From contig NC_018068.1 in the NCBI RefSeq assembly GCF_000255115.2, positions 372,001 through 436,000 on the forward strand: 64,000 nucleotides of DNA, written 5' to 3'. This document shows positions 50,218-57,555 of this stretch, piece after piece. Each line of letters starts with the position of its first letter. The first letter of the stretch is position 1. The notes beneath the pieces were generated by a model. The model searched no databases. It was not told the DNA's origin and was given only the letters and a program-made list of their open reading frames with translations. Source of the stretch: Desulfosporosinus acidiphilus SJ4 (GTDB taxonomy: Bacteria; Bacillota; Desulfitobacteriia; Desulfitobacteriales; Desulfitobacteriaceae). The position numbers were made by a program, and so were the translations under genes.

Positions 50218-51342
50218 TTGAAGAAATATAGTTTATCTTATAAATATTTGCTGGGAATTTTAATGGGCACGTATATCCTTGTGCTTGTATTTTTAAATAT
50301 GATCACACCGATTAAACGGTTTTCGGAAACTGAAAATAGGGATTTAGAACAGAGACCTGCTTTTTCTTTCGATAATCTCTTTCATGGACGATTTACCAAA
50401 GAGTATGAGAAGTACATTGAAGATCAATTTTTTATCAGAGATATGTGGATTGGTATTAAAACTGACTGTGAACGAATATTGCTTAAAAACGAAAGTAATG
50501 GCGTGTTTTTAAGCAAGAATAATTACTTAATCCAGTCCTTTCTTATGCCCAGCGACCAAAATTTCAAGGCTAAAATTGATACTATCAATCAGATTGCGGC
50601 ACAGGCTCCGTTGGCAAACAAGTATTTAATGATGGTACCGACGACTGCCGAGATATTAAAGGATGATCTTCCTGCCTATGCTCCAAATGACAGTGAATCG
50701 GCTGCCATTAAGAAAACCAAGGAACTGCTGGATAAAAGCATAACCTTCGTCGATGTATCGAACACCCTAACTACGAAAAAAAACGAGTACATTTTTTATC
50801 GGAATGATCACCATTGGACTTCTAAAGGTGCCTATTACGCATATAATGAACTTTCAAAGTATATGGGTTTTAAGGCCCATGACGAAAGCTATTACAATAT
50901 TAAGGATGTTACTGATGATTTTCTGGGTTCTTTATCGTCTAAAAGCGGCTATCAATTTCTAAAACCGGATAGTATTGATCTGTATATACCTAAACATGAA
51001 AAAAGCTATTCAGTAGATTATCTGGATCTGAATAAGGTTACGGATAGCATCTACGACATGAAAAGCCTTCAGACCAAAGATAAGTACAATGTTTTTTTTG
51101 GCGGCAATTTCGGACTCATTAAAATAACGACCCATGTGCCTGGCGGGAAAAAGTTGTTGGTAGTTAAAGATTCCTATGCCAATAGTTTAATACCTTTTCT
51201 GATGGATCATTACAGCGAAATCTATGTTGTTGATCCAAGGTATTACGAAGATGATTTGAGTAAATTGGTTAGAACAAATAATATTAATGATCTGCTCATT
51301 TTATATAACGTTAATACCTTCTATAATGATGCATCCTATTAA
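50218..51342 (+). CDS. DHHW family protein (AlgJ/AlgX-like)
   Basis: A 374-residue protein with one N-terminal membrane anchor (LLGILMGTYILVLVFLNM) and an extracellular SGNH-like domain. The name-giving motif is DHHWTSKGAYYAY (about residue 200), with LVVKDSYANSLIPFL near the end providing the Ser. DHHW proteins are the usual partners of MBOAT acyltransferases and carry out the extracellular O-acetyl transfer. TTG 50218 follows GAAAGAAGA; a frame open from TTG 50182 has no RBS. The polymer modified is unknown. Confidence 0.92.
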   Translation: MKKYSLSYKYLLGILMGTYILVLVFLNMITPIKRFSETENRDLEQRPAFSFDNLFHGRFTKEYEKYIEDQFFIRDMWIGIKTDCERILLKNESNGVFLSKNNYLIQSFLMPSDQNFKAKIDTINQIAAQAPLANKYLMMVPTTAEILKDDLPAYAPNDSESAAIKKTKELLDKSITFVDVSNTLTTKKNEYIFYRNDHHWTSKGAYYAYNELSKYMGFKAHDESYYNIKDVTDDFLGSLSSKSGYQFLKPDSIDLYIPKHEKSYSVDYLDLNKVTDSIYDMKSLQTKDKYNVFFGGNFGLIKITTHVPGGKKLLVVKDSYANSLIPFLMDHYSEIYVVDPRYYEDDLSKLVRTNNINDLLILYNVNTFYNDASY

Positions 51343-51387
51343 AATAAACATTAGACAAAGAACTGTCTTGGTTTGGAGGTAGATGCT

Positions 51388-52173
51388 GTGGATTTTAGCA
51401 AATTTAAACGCTGGCCGGTTATTTTAGGTCTTATAATTTGTCTTATAGCAGTAATAACTGTTGTTATATTTAATTTTACTGCCTCAAATAAAGCCCAGGC
51501 TTCGGTTTCCGCTACAAATTCAGCAGAAAAAAGCGGGACTGCGGAATTGCCCAAAGATTCAGCAACGAACAATTCTCAAACAGATTTAACTCAGCCTCAA
51601 TCTTCTGCTTCCCAAACCGCTTCATCCCAGCCACAAACTTCAAATTTTAAGGAATTCTTTAAGAACGATGCATTTCTTGGGGATTCCATATCTGAGGGAT
51701 TATCATTTTATGATTTCCTGGATGACAGCAGGGTAATAGCAGATAAAGGGCTTAGTATCACAAAAGGGATTGATGAGGCAGATAAAATCATTGCACTCAA
51801 ACCTCAGCGCGTTTTTATTCTTATTGGGTTAAACGAGGCCGATGACAGGACAGCAAGCAGCACACTGGTCGATGAGTATACTAAATTAGTAGAAAAATTA
51901 AAAACAAGTCTGCCAAATTCCAAAATTTATGTTACATCTATTCTTCCGGTTTTAGAAAATCTCGTTAAGAATTCTCATCTTAACAATGCCCATATAAAAG
52001 AATGTAATGCTGGACTAATCGATATGGCCAACAAAGAAAATGTGAATTATGTTAATTTGGCTTCGATTCTAAATGATAGTAATAAGAATTTATATGAAGA
52101 CGACGGCATCCATTATAAATCCGATTTTTATAGAATGTGGTTAACTTATTTAGAGAACCTTCTTAAAAATTAA
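51388..52173 (+). CDS. Membrane-anchored SGNH/GDSL hydrolase
   Basis: A 261-residue protein: membrane anchor WPVILGLIICLIAVITVVIFNF (about 8-29), a Ser/Thr/Gln-rich linker and an SGNH domain with FLGDSISEG, IGLNEAD (Asn kept, following Asp replaced by Glu) and DDGIHYKSDFY. GTG 51388 follows GGAGG by 8 bp. Last gene of the O-acylation run; likely an extracellular esterase or acetyltransferase acting on the same polymer as the DHHW protein. Its GDS block and layout make it a close relative of the product of 47040-47942. Confidence 0.88.
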   Translation: MDFSKFKRWPVILGLIICLIAVITVVIFNFTASNKAQASVSATNSAEKSGTAELPKDSATNNSQTDLTQPQSSASQTASSQPQTSNFKEFFKNDAFLGDSISEGLSFYDFLDDSRVIADKGLSITKGIDEADKIIALKPQRVFILIGLNEADDRTASSTLVDEYTKLVEKLKTSLPNSKIYVTSILPVLENLVKNSHLNNAHIKECNAGLIDMANKENVNYVNLASILNDSNKNLYEDDGIHYKSDFYRMWLTYLENLLKN

Positions 52174-52240
52174 TTGACTGTGGCACGTTCCCGTTGGTTT
52201 TATTCCAAGGTTTAACTTTAAGTTTGATTTTATGAAAAAG

Positions 52241-52280
52241 GGGTCAGTTCAAAGTGTATTCTTTGATCTGACCCTTTATT
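52241..52280 (+). terminator. Rho-independent terminator
   Basis: GGGTCAGTTCAAAG...CTTTGATCTGACCC followed by TTTATTTC, closing the O-acylation operon. Confidence 0.85.
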
Positions 52281-52333
52281 TCTCTATAAGAAAGTGAACC
52301 TTCGATTGTTCATTATTTTCCAACAATTAATAA

Positions 52334-52425
52334 GGCAGCCGTCGGCGACGATAAGGGGCGAGCTTATCGCCACACTGCATTTCATTACACATACTGCTGT
52401 TACGCTTGTGGTTCATTGGTCCGGT
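52334..52425. repeat. Dispersed structured repeat, family B copy 3
   Basis: GATAAG-GGGCGAG-CTTATC hairpin followed by GCCACACTGC-ATTTCATTACACATAC; the second hairpin is decayed in this copy. It aligns with 17891-17985 and 32901-33000. Confidence 0.55.
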
Positions 52426-52496
52426 AGTGGATATAGTATATAATAGTTACAAAGATTCGTGTTTAAAGGTGCTTTAAGAAAGTACGTGGAGGATTT

Positions 52497-54431
52497 ATGG
52501 ACTATTCTCGTATTTTATTTGTTGCCCCATATGAGGAACTCGCTGAAGAAGCCCGAAAAACGGTCAGCTTCTTGGAGAAACCATGTCGAGTCATTGTGGC
52601 AGATATGAGTGATGGGGCAGCGGCAGCTCAAAAAGCTCTAAATGATGGGATTGAGGTTATTATCAGCCGTGGAGGAACGGCTTCTTTAATTCGCCAAGCA
52701 GTAACTATTCCTGTCATCGAAGTTGAGGTTACCGGCTATGATATTTTGCGCGCCTTAAACCCCTTAAGAGAAATAGACGGAACTTTCGGGATTATAGGTT
52801 TTCCCTCTGTAATTAAAGGCTGCCAAACCGTCGCTGAAATGCTTGGTCTTAATTATCATATATGTGAACTGGGTGAAGGAGATGAAGAGCTTCTCTCTGT
52901 TAATACCGAAGAATTCGCCCAAACAAAAGTAATTGTTGGGGATACCATCGCAGTTCGCTATTCTGAGATTCTAAACTGCCCAGTCCACCTCATAAAATCC
53001 GGACCGGAATCAATTGCCGCAGCTATTATGCAAGCAGAGCAACTTATTGAGGCCTTGGAAAAGGAACGAGCCAAAACAGCCCTCAGTACCGTTATTCTCA
53101 ATGCTGTTCATGAAGGTGTCGTAACCATAGATAAAGAAGGGACGATCGTTAACATAAATGCTGAGGCCCAGAAAATGTTGGGGCTTTCTTCGGATATTTT
53201 GGGAAAACCTGCGAAGGGTCTCTTTCGCTCTCAATTGCTGGCAGGCCCCCAAGTCCGAAAAATTACGGGGTATCCGGACATAGTGAATGGTAAAGATTTA
53301 GTTATAAACCTTTATCCAATACTTGTTCGGGAAGTTCACCTCGGAACTGTTATGACCTTGCAGAATACCCTTGAAATTCAGCAAGCGGAATATAATATTC
53401 GCCGAAAGCTGTATCACAAAGGATTAATTGCCAAACTGTCCCTCGATGACTTTAAAGGGAATTGCAAATCGGTACGTTCAGCATTAGACCAAGCCCGAAA
53501 ATACGCTTTTACAGACAGCAGTATTCTAATCCAAGGGGAATCAGGTACGGGGAAGGAGATTATAGCCCAGGGAATTCATCAAGTGAGCTTGCGCCAAAAA
53601 GGACCCTTCGTAGCCATAAACTGTGCCGCCCTGCCAGAGAATTTATTGGAAAGTGAGCTATTTGGTTATGAAGAGGGGGCTTTTACCGGTGCCCGCAAAG
53701 GAGGAAAGCAGGGTCTGTTTGAATTAGCCCATAAAGGTACTCTTTTTCTTGATGAGGTTGGAGAATTGCCCCTTCATGTTCAGGCTCGTTTGCTGCGAAT
53801 TCTCCAAGAAAAGGAAGTCATGCGGGTAGGGGGTGACCGGATAATTCCGGTAGATGTGCGGCTGATCTCTGCAACCCATAGGAATCTGAATGAAGCTGTA
53901 GAGAAGAATGAATTTCGGGCCGATTTATTTTATCGCTTAAATGTTTTAGGATTAATGGTTCCCCCTCTACGAGAACGTAAAGGGGATATCAGACTTTTGA
54001 TGGATCAATTTTTGAGTGAGCTTGCTCCCAAATTGGGTAAGACGCGGCTCAAGTACCCTGAAGAAGTCTATCAGGCCTTTGAAAGTTATCATTGGCCGGG
54101 AAACGTGCGGGAACTGAGAAATTGCGTGGAGAAACTCATCGTTCTTTCCGAAACAAATTTGATTTTGCCTGAAAGCCTAAAGGCTATTCCTTTTATTACT
54201 CAAAATAAAATTGAGCTTGCCAATGTCTCGGCATCCTCTAAGCCCCCTGAGGGTTCAGAAGAGACGGGAGAATTCCATGAGGAAGATAACCTCGTGTCCA
54301 TTCAAGGAAGCTTAAATGATATAGAAAAACGTATCATCGAGAAAGTGGTCAAACTAGAAAACCACAACCTTTCCCGCGCAGCAAAACGTCTTGGAATTGA
54401 CCGCTCAACCTTATGGCGAAAAAGACGCTGA
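52497..54431 (+). CDS. PrpR-type sigma-54 activator
   Basis: A 644-residue enhancer-binding protein: PrpR_N ligand domain (about 1-180; VIISRGGTASLIRQAVTIPVIEVEVTGYDILRAL), PAS (about 195-305), AAA+ (about 320-555; Walker A GESGTGKE, GAFTGA, GTLFLDEVGEL) and C-terminal Fis HTH (NLSRAAKRLGIDRSTLWRKR). PrpR_N domains bind small organic acids or their CoA-related metabolites. The next genes, a split UxaA/SuyAB-type lyase, have a GG-N10-GC sigma-54 promoter, so they are the likely target. GGAGG precedes ATG. Confidence 0.95.
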   Translation: MDYSRILFVAPYEELAEEARKTVSFLEKPCRVIVADMSDGAAAAQKALNDGIEVIISRGGTASLIRQAVTIPVIEVEVTGYDILRALNPLREIDGTFGIIGFPSVIKGCQTVAEMLGLNYHICELGEGDEELLSVNTEEFAQTKVIVGDTIAVRYSEILNCPVHLIKSGPESIAAAIMQAEQLIEALEKERAKTALSTVILNAVHEGVVTIDKEGTIVNINAEAQKMLGLSSDILGKPAKGLFRSQLLAGPQVRKITGYPDIVNGKDLVINLYPILVREVHLGTVMTLQNTLEIQQAEYNIRRKLYHKGLIAKLSLDDFKGNCKSVRSALDQARKYAFTDSSILIQGESGTGKEIIAQGIHQVSLRQKGPFVAINCAALPENLLESELFGYEEGAFTGARKGGKQGLFELAHKGTLFLDEVGELPLHVQARLLRILQEKEVMRVGGDRIIPVDVRLISATHRNLNEAVEKNEFRADLFYRLNVLGLMVPPLRERKGDIRLLMDQFLSELAPKLGKTRLKYPEEVYQAFESYHWPGNVRELRNCVEKLIVLSETNLILPESLKAIPFITQNKIELANVSASSKPPEGSEETGEFHEEDNLVSIQGSLNDIEKRIIEKVVKLENHNLSRAAKRLGIDRSTLWRKRR

Positions 54432-54472
54432 CGGGAAGTTTTTTCAGATAAGCAATTTCTGTAGGAATATAC

Positions 54473-54530
54473 AACACTGTTTTATTATGCAACAAATATA
54501 TTGTTTCATAATAAAACGGTGTTCTTTTAT
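54473..54530 (+). terminator. Terminator/UAS inverted repeat
   Basis: AACACTGTTTTATTATG pairs with CATAATAAAACGGTGTT, then CTTTTAT. The loop contains the palindrome ATGCAACA-N7-TGTTTCAT (54487-54509), a plausible activator binding site 125 bp upstream of the sigma-54 promoter. The element may do both jobs. Confidence 0.65.
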
Positions 54531-54633
54531 ACGAAGAAAATTTTTAAGTCTATGCAGTACATTTTCAGCTCGTAATACTAAAAATCATGGAGTTTAGCTA
54601 ATAGAAATGCTATTTTAACAATTCTCAAGACTT

Positions 54634-54647
54634 GGCATGATTTTTGC
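54634..54647 (+). promoter_or_regulatory. Sigma-54 promoter of the UxaA/SuyAB-like genes
   Basis: CTTGGCATGATTTTTGCGTG: GG at 54634-54635 and GC at 54646-54647, exactly 10 bp apart, matching TGGCA-N6-TTGC. It lies about 40 bp before the first start codon. Confidence 0.85.
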
Positions 54648-54685
54648 GTGAATAAGAGAAATATATCTTTTGGAGGTGAATTTCT

Positions 54686-54973
54686 TTGAAAAAACAAGCT
54701 GTTGTAATTAATGTTAAGGACAACGTAGCTACACTAGTGGACGATTTCACTTCGGGTACTGAAATTCATTATTTTTTAGGAGACCAAGAGCAATCCGTGA
54801 TACTTCTCCAAGATATCCCTCTTGGCCATAAAGTTGCTCTTCGGGAAATCAAAAAAGGGGAAGAGGTCATTAAATACGGAGAAAGCCTAGGAGGCGCGAC
54901 CGCCGATATTAAAGTGGGCCAACATGTTCATGTTCATAACATGGAAAGTTTGCGGGGCCGAGGAGATAAGTAA
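54686..54973 (+). CDS. UxaA/SuyA-type SAF-domain small subunit
   Basis: A 95-residue SAF-domain protein like the N-terminal part of altronate/galactarate dehydratases or the small subunit SuyA of (2R)-sulfolactate sulfo-lyase. IPLGHKVALREIKKGEEVIKYG and the end GQHVHVHNM are the family signature; His in HVHVHN probably takes part at the active site. TTG 54686 follows GGAGGTG. The large subunit gene starts 16 bp after its stop, and both follow one sigma-54 promoter. Confidence 0.9.
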   Translation: MKKQAVVINVKDNVATLVDDFTSGTEIHYFLGDQEQSVILLQDIPLGHKVALREIKKGEEVIKYGESLGGATADIKVGQHVHVHNMESLRGRGDK

Positions 54974-54989
54974 AGAGGAGGAATAGGTC

Positions 54990-56147
54990 ATGGAGATTTT
55001 AGGATATAGACGTCCGGATGGCAAAGTAGGAATTCGCAATCACATTGCTATCATTCCTACCGCAGTATGTTCCGGTACGGTGGCAGCAAATATCGCAGCA
55101 CAAGTTCCCGGTGCGGTTGCTCTTCCCAATCAACATGGTTGCTGCCAAATTGGGGCTGATCATGAACAAACAGTCCGCACTCTTATCGGTTTAGGGAAGA
55201 ACCCCAATGTTGCGGCTGTTTTGGTTGTAGGACTTGGGTGTGAAGGAGTGCCTATTCGTGACGTTGCCGAGGAAATCGCGGTTACAGGAAAACCTGTAGA
55301 GGTAGTCGTTATTCAAGAAGTCGGTGGTACTCTCAAAGCCACAGCTGAAGGTCTGCGCAAAGCCGGTGAACTTGCCCGTAAAGTTGCGCATCTGCAGCCT
55401 GAAAAGATAGATGTCAGTGAGCTTGTTATGGCCATCGAGTGCGGCGGTTCTGACTTCACTTCCGGTCTGGCTTCGAATCCGGCCTGTGGAATTGCTTCAG
55501 ATTTGCTTGTTGCTGCGGGTGGCACTTCAATGCTTTCAGAGACAACAGAATTTATCGGTGCCGAACACGTTTTAGCCCGTCGCTGTAAAACACCGGAGAT
55601 TGGGGAAAAATTAATCCGTTATGTCCGTGACTGTGAAGAAAGAGCAAAGCTATTGAATGTAGATATTCGCGGCGGTCAACCGACACCGGGAAATATTGCC
55701 GGCGGCATCAGTTCCATTGAAGAAAAATCTTTAGGCTGTATCCATAAAGCTGGACATGCCCCTATTCAGGATGTTTTGGCCTATGGCGAAGTTCCTAAGG
55801 GTAAGGGTCTATATGTTATGGATTCTCCCGGTCAGGATATTGAGTCAATTACCGGAATGGTCGCAGGCGGAGCTACTGTCGTTATCTTCACTACCGGACG
55901 GGGAACCCCAACAGGTTGTCCGATTGCTCCTGTTATTAAAATCACTGGAAATGAGCGAACATTTAAAATGATGGAAGACAATATGGATATCGATGCTTCA
56001 ACCATTATTTCCGGCGAAGAAACAATTGAACAGGTTGGCAAAAGAATTTACGAGATGGTCGTTGAAGTTGCAAATGGACATATGCCTAAGGCAGAAAGTC
56101 TTGGTCACAAGGAGTTTGGAATTTATAAAATTGCGCCGACCTACTAA
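54990..56147 (+). CDS. UxaA/SuyB-type lyase large subunit
   Basis: A 385-residue C-terminal UxaA domain protein. Visible are RRPDGKVGIRNH, NQHGCCQIGADHEQT, LGCEGVP, IECGGSDFTSGLASNPACG and RGTPTGCPIAPVIKITGN, with conserved Cys likely holding an iron centre. The family includes altronate and galactarate dehydratases and SuyB, which releases sulfite from 3-sulfolactate to give pyruvate. No uronate genes are nearby, and the window is rich in sulfite genes, so a sulfonate substrate is worth considering; sequence alone does not decide. AAAGAGGAGG precedes the ATG. Confidence 0.88.
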   Translation: MEILGYRRPDGKVGIRNHIAIIPTAVCSGTVAANIAAQVPGAVALPNQHGCCQIGADHEQTVRTLIGLGKNPNVAAVLVVGLGCEGVPIRDVAEEIAVTGKPVEVVVIQEVGGTLKATAEGLRKAGELARKVAHLQPEKIDVSELVMAIECGGSDFTSGLASNPACGIASDLLVAAGGTSMLSETTEFIGAEHVLARRCKTPEIGEKLIRYVRDCEERAKLLNVDIRGGQPTPGNIAGGISSIEEKSLGCIHKAGHAPIQDVLAYGEVPKGKGLYVMDSPGQDIESITGMVAGGATVVIFTTGRGTPTGCPIAPVIKITGNERTFKMMEDNMDIDASTIISGEETIEQVGKRIYEMVVEVANGHMPKAESLGHKEFGIYKIAPTY

Positions 56148-56238
56148 TACTTCCAGGGGAGCCTTTAGGATAGGAATTTAGAATATCAGGCCTGAGACCT
56201 GAGCTGAAGATTTATTTAAATTGAATATGTCGGTTTAA

Positions 56239-56270
56239 AGAAGGGTTTTCTAAATGTGGAGAACCCTTCT
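56239..56270. terminator. Hairpin after the lyase operon
   Basis: AGAAGGGTTTTC pairs with GAGAACCCTTCT around TAAATGTG; the T-run is weak. Probably the terminator of the lyase operon. Confidence 0.55.
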
Positions 56271-56384
56271 ATGCTCTATCAGGCATTCATCTTCCGAAGC
56301 GGCACCTGGTTGACGTAGTCTAAAATTTTAAAATCAATGTCGAAAATAATCGGAATAAATTTTGTAAAAAAGCGTATTTGATTA

Positions 56385-56413
56385 TTGATTTATAATTAAT
56401 TTAATTATAAAAT
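56385..56413 (+). promoter_or_regulatory. Rubredoxin promoter with PerR-like palindrome
   Basis: TTGATT (56385-56390) and TAAAAT (56408-56413), 17 bp apart. The spacer is a perfect palindrome TTATAATTAA-T-TTAATTATAA (56390-56410), similar in composition and layout to Fur/PerR boxes. The genes served encode peroxide/superoxide defence proteins. Confidence 0.6.
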
Positions 56414-56498
56414 AGTAACAGAACAAAGATCTGAACCTCACCGAAAATTTATCACCAGTGATTAGTACTTAAAACTATTATATTAGGGGGAAAAGGTA

Positions 56499-56660
56499 AT
56501 GAAAAAATATCAATGTTCTGTTTGCGGCTATGTTTACGATCCGGCTCTAGGAGATCCCGATTCGGGAATAGCACCGGGCACAGCTTTTGAAGACATTCCG
56601 GATGATTGGGTTTGTCCCACATGCGGTGTAGCTAAGGATCAATTTGAACTCGCGGATTAA
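56499..56660 (+). CDS. Rubredoxin
   Basis: A 53-residue rubredoxin: [19 protein letters not shown] at the N-terminus and [14 protein letters not shown] at the end provide the two C-x2-C pairs of the Fe(SCys)4 site. Full-length for the family. GGGGGAAAAGG precedes the ATG. It sits directly before desulfoferrodoxin, to which rubredoxin donates electrons, so the two likely form an operon for superoxide reduction. Confidence 0.97.
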   Translation: MKKYQCSVCGYVYDPALGDPDSGIAPGTAFEDIPDDWVCPTCGVAKDQFELAD

Positions 56661-56719
56661 AGGAATACTTTGAATAAAGCCTGACAAAGAAGTTAAAATA
56701 ATGTGATGGAGGGATAAGA

Positions 56720-57103
56720 ATGACAAATTTGCGAGAACTATTCAAATGCAGTATTTGTGGAAATGTTGTTGAGGTAGTAAATCCGGGAGCATCGGCCTTA
56801 GTGTGCTGCCATCAGCCCATGGAGAAAATGGAAGCGGGTGTTACCGAGGCCAGTACTGAGAAACATATTCCCGTGATTGAACCGGCTGCCGGAGGGATTA
56901 AAGTTAAGGTAGGCAGTGTGGCTCACCCGATGGAAGAAAAACATTTTATTCGCTTTATTGAGGTGTTAACAAAAGATCAGGTACTTAGAGCGGAACTGAA
57001 GCCCAATGATGCACCTGAAGCACTGTTCAATGTCAATGCTTCAGAGGTTTTGGAAGTACGAGAATATTGTACAATACATGGTTTATGGAAAAATGCTCAA
57101 TAA
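56720..57103 (+). CDS. dfx: Desulfoferrodoxin (superoxide reductase)
   Basis: A 127-residue two-centre superoxide reductase. Centre I is the N-terminal desulforedoxin site (FKCSICG and LVCCHQP, four Cys). Centre II is the catalytic Fe(His)4Cys site, with ligands from EKHIPVI, AHPMEEKHFI and EYCTIHGLW. It reduces superoxide to peroxide using rubredoxin; the rubredoxin gene is 59 bp upstream. GGAGGGA precedes the ATG. A strong terminator follows. Confidence 0.96.
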   Translation: MTNLRELFKCSICGNVVEVVNPGASALVCCHQPMEKMEAGVTEASTEKHIPVIEPAAGGIKVKVGSVAHPMEEKHFIRFIEVLTKDQVLRAELKPNDAPEALFNVNASEVLEVREYCTIHGLWKNAQ

Positions 57104-57129
57104 TTAATATGACTTAAATCTTGAGGAAA

Positions 57130-57178
57130 GGGGCCGTTGCTCGCGAACTAAAATAGTTTGCAAGCAACGGCCCCCCTT
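57130..57178 (+). terminator. Rho-independent terminator
   Basis: GGGGCCGTTGCT...AGCAACGGCCCC with an inner AACT/AGTT stem, after the desulfoferrodoxin gene. Confidence 0.88.
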
Positions 57179-57275
57179 GTGCTCTGGCAAAACTATGAGA
57201 AACTATGACTTAAATACATTCATGGTTAGTAAACTTGAGATAGGTTGAGTTCTTATGTTTGCAATTTATCCAATC

Positions 57276-57380
57276 GTGAGACTCCCACTTCTTGTAAGTG
57301 GGAGTGGTCCCCGGTCTCTGCTTCGGTGGTAGAGTCCCCCACCGAAGCCCCGATGTTCAGCTTTAGCTGAACGAGTTCAC
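57276..57380. repeat. Dispersed structured repeat, family A copy 3
   Basis: CTCCCACTT-CTTGT-AAGTGGGAG hairpin and TGGTCC, then GCTTCGGTGG...CCACCGAAGC (perfect 10-bp stem), GATGTTCAGC-TTTA-GCTGAAC and terminal GAGTTCAC. Both ends match copy 1 (1530-1696) and the 3' end matches copy 2. Confidence 0.6.
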
Positions 57381-57555
57381 TCTGACGTAACGATATAAGT
57401 ACTCTAATAATTGGCGGAGGGTGCAGGGAATATCCAAAAGGCAGAGAATAGTAAGAATATAAAGACAATTACTTGGAGCCTGTTTGTTTCAACGCAGTAG
57501 GTTGATTTCTATTATGGAGAATAAGAATCGAAGAAGATTGAAGGAGTGATCAAAT

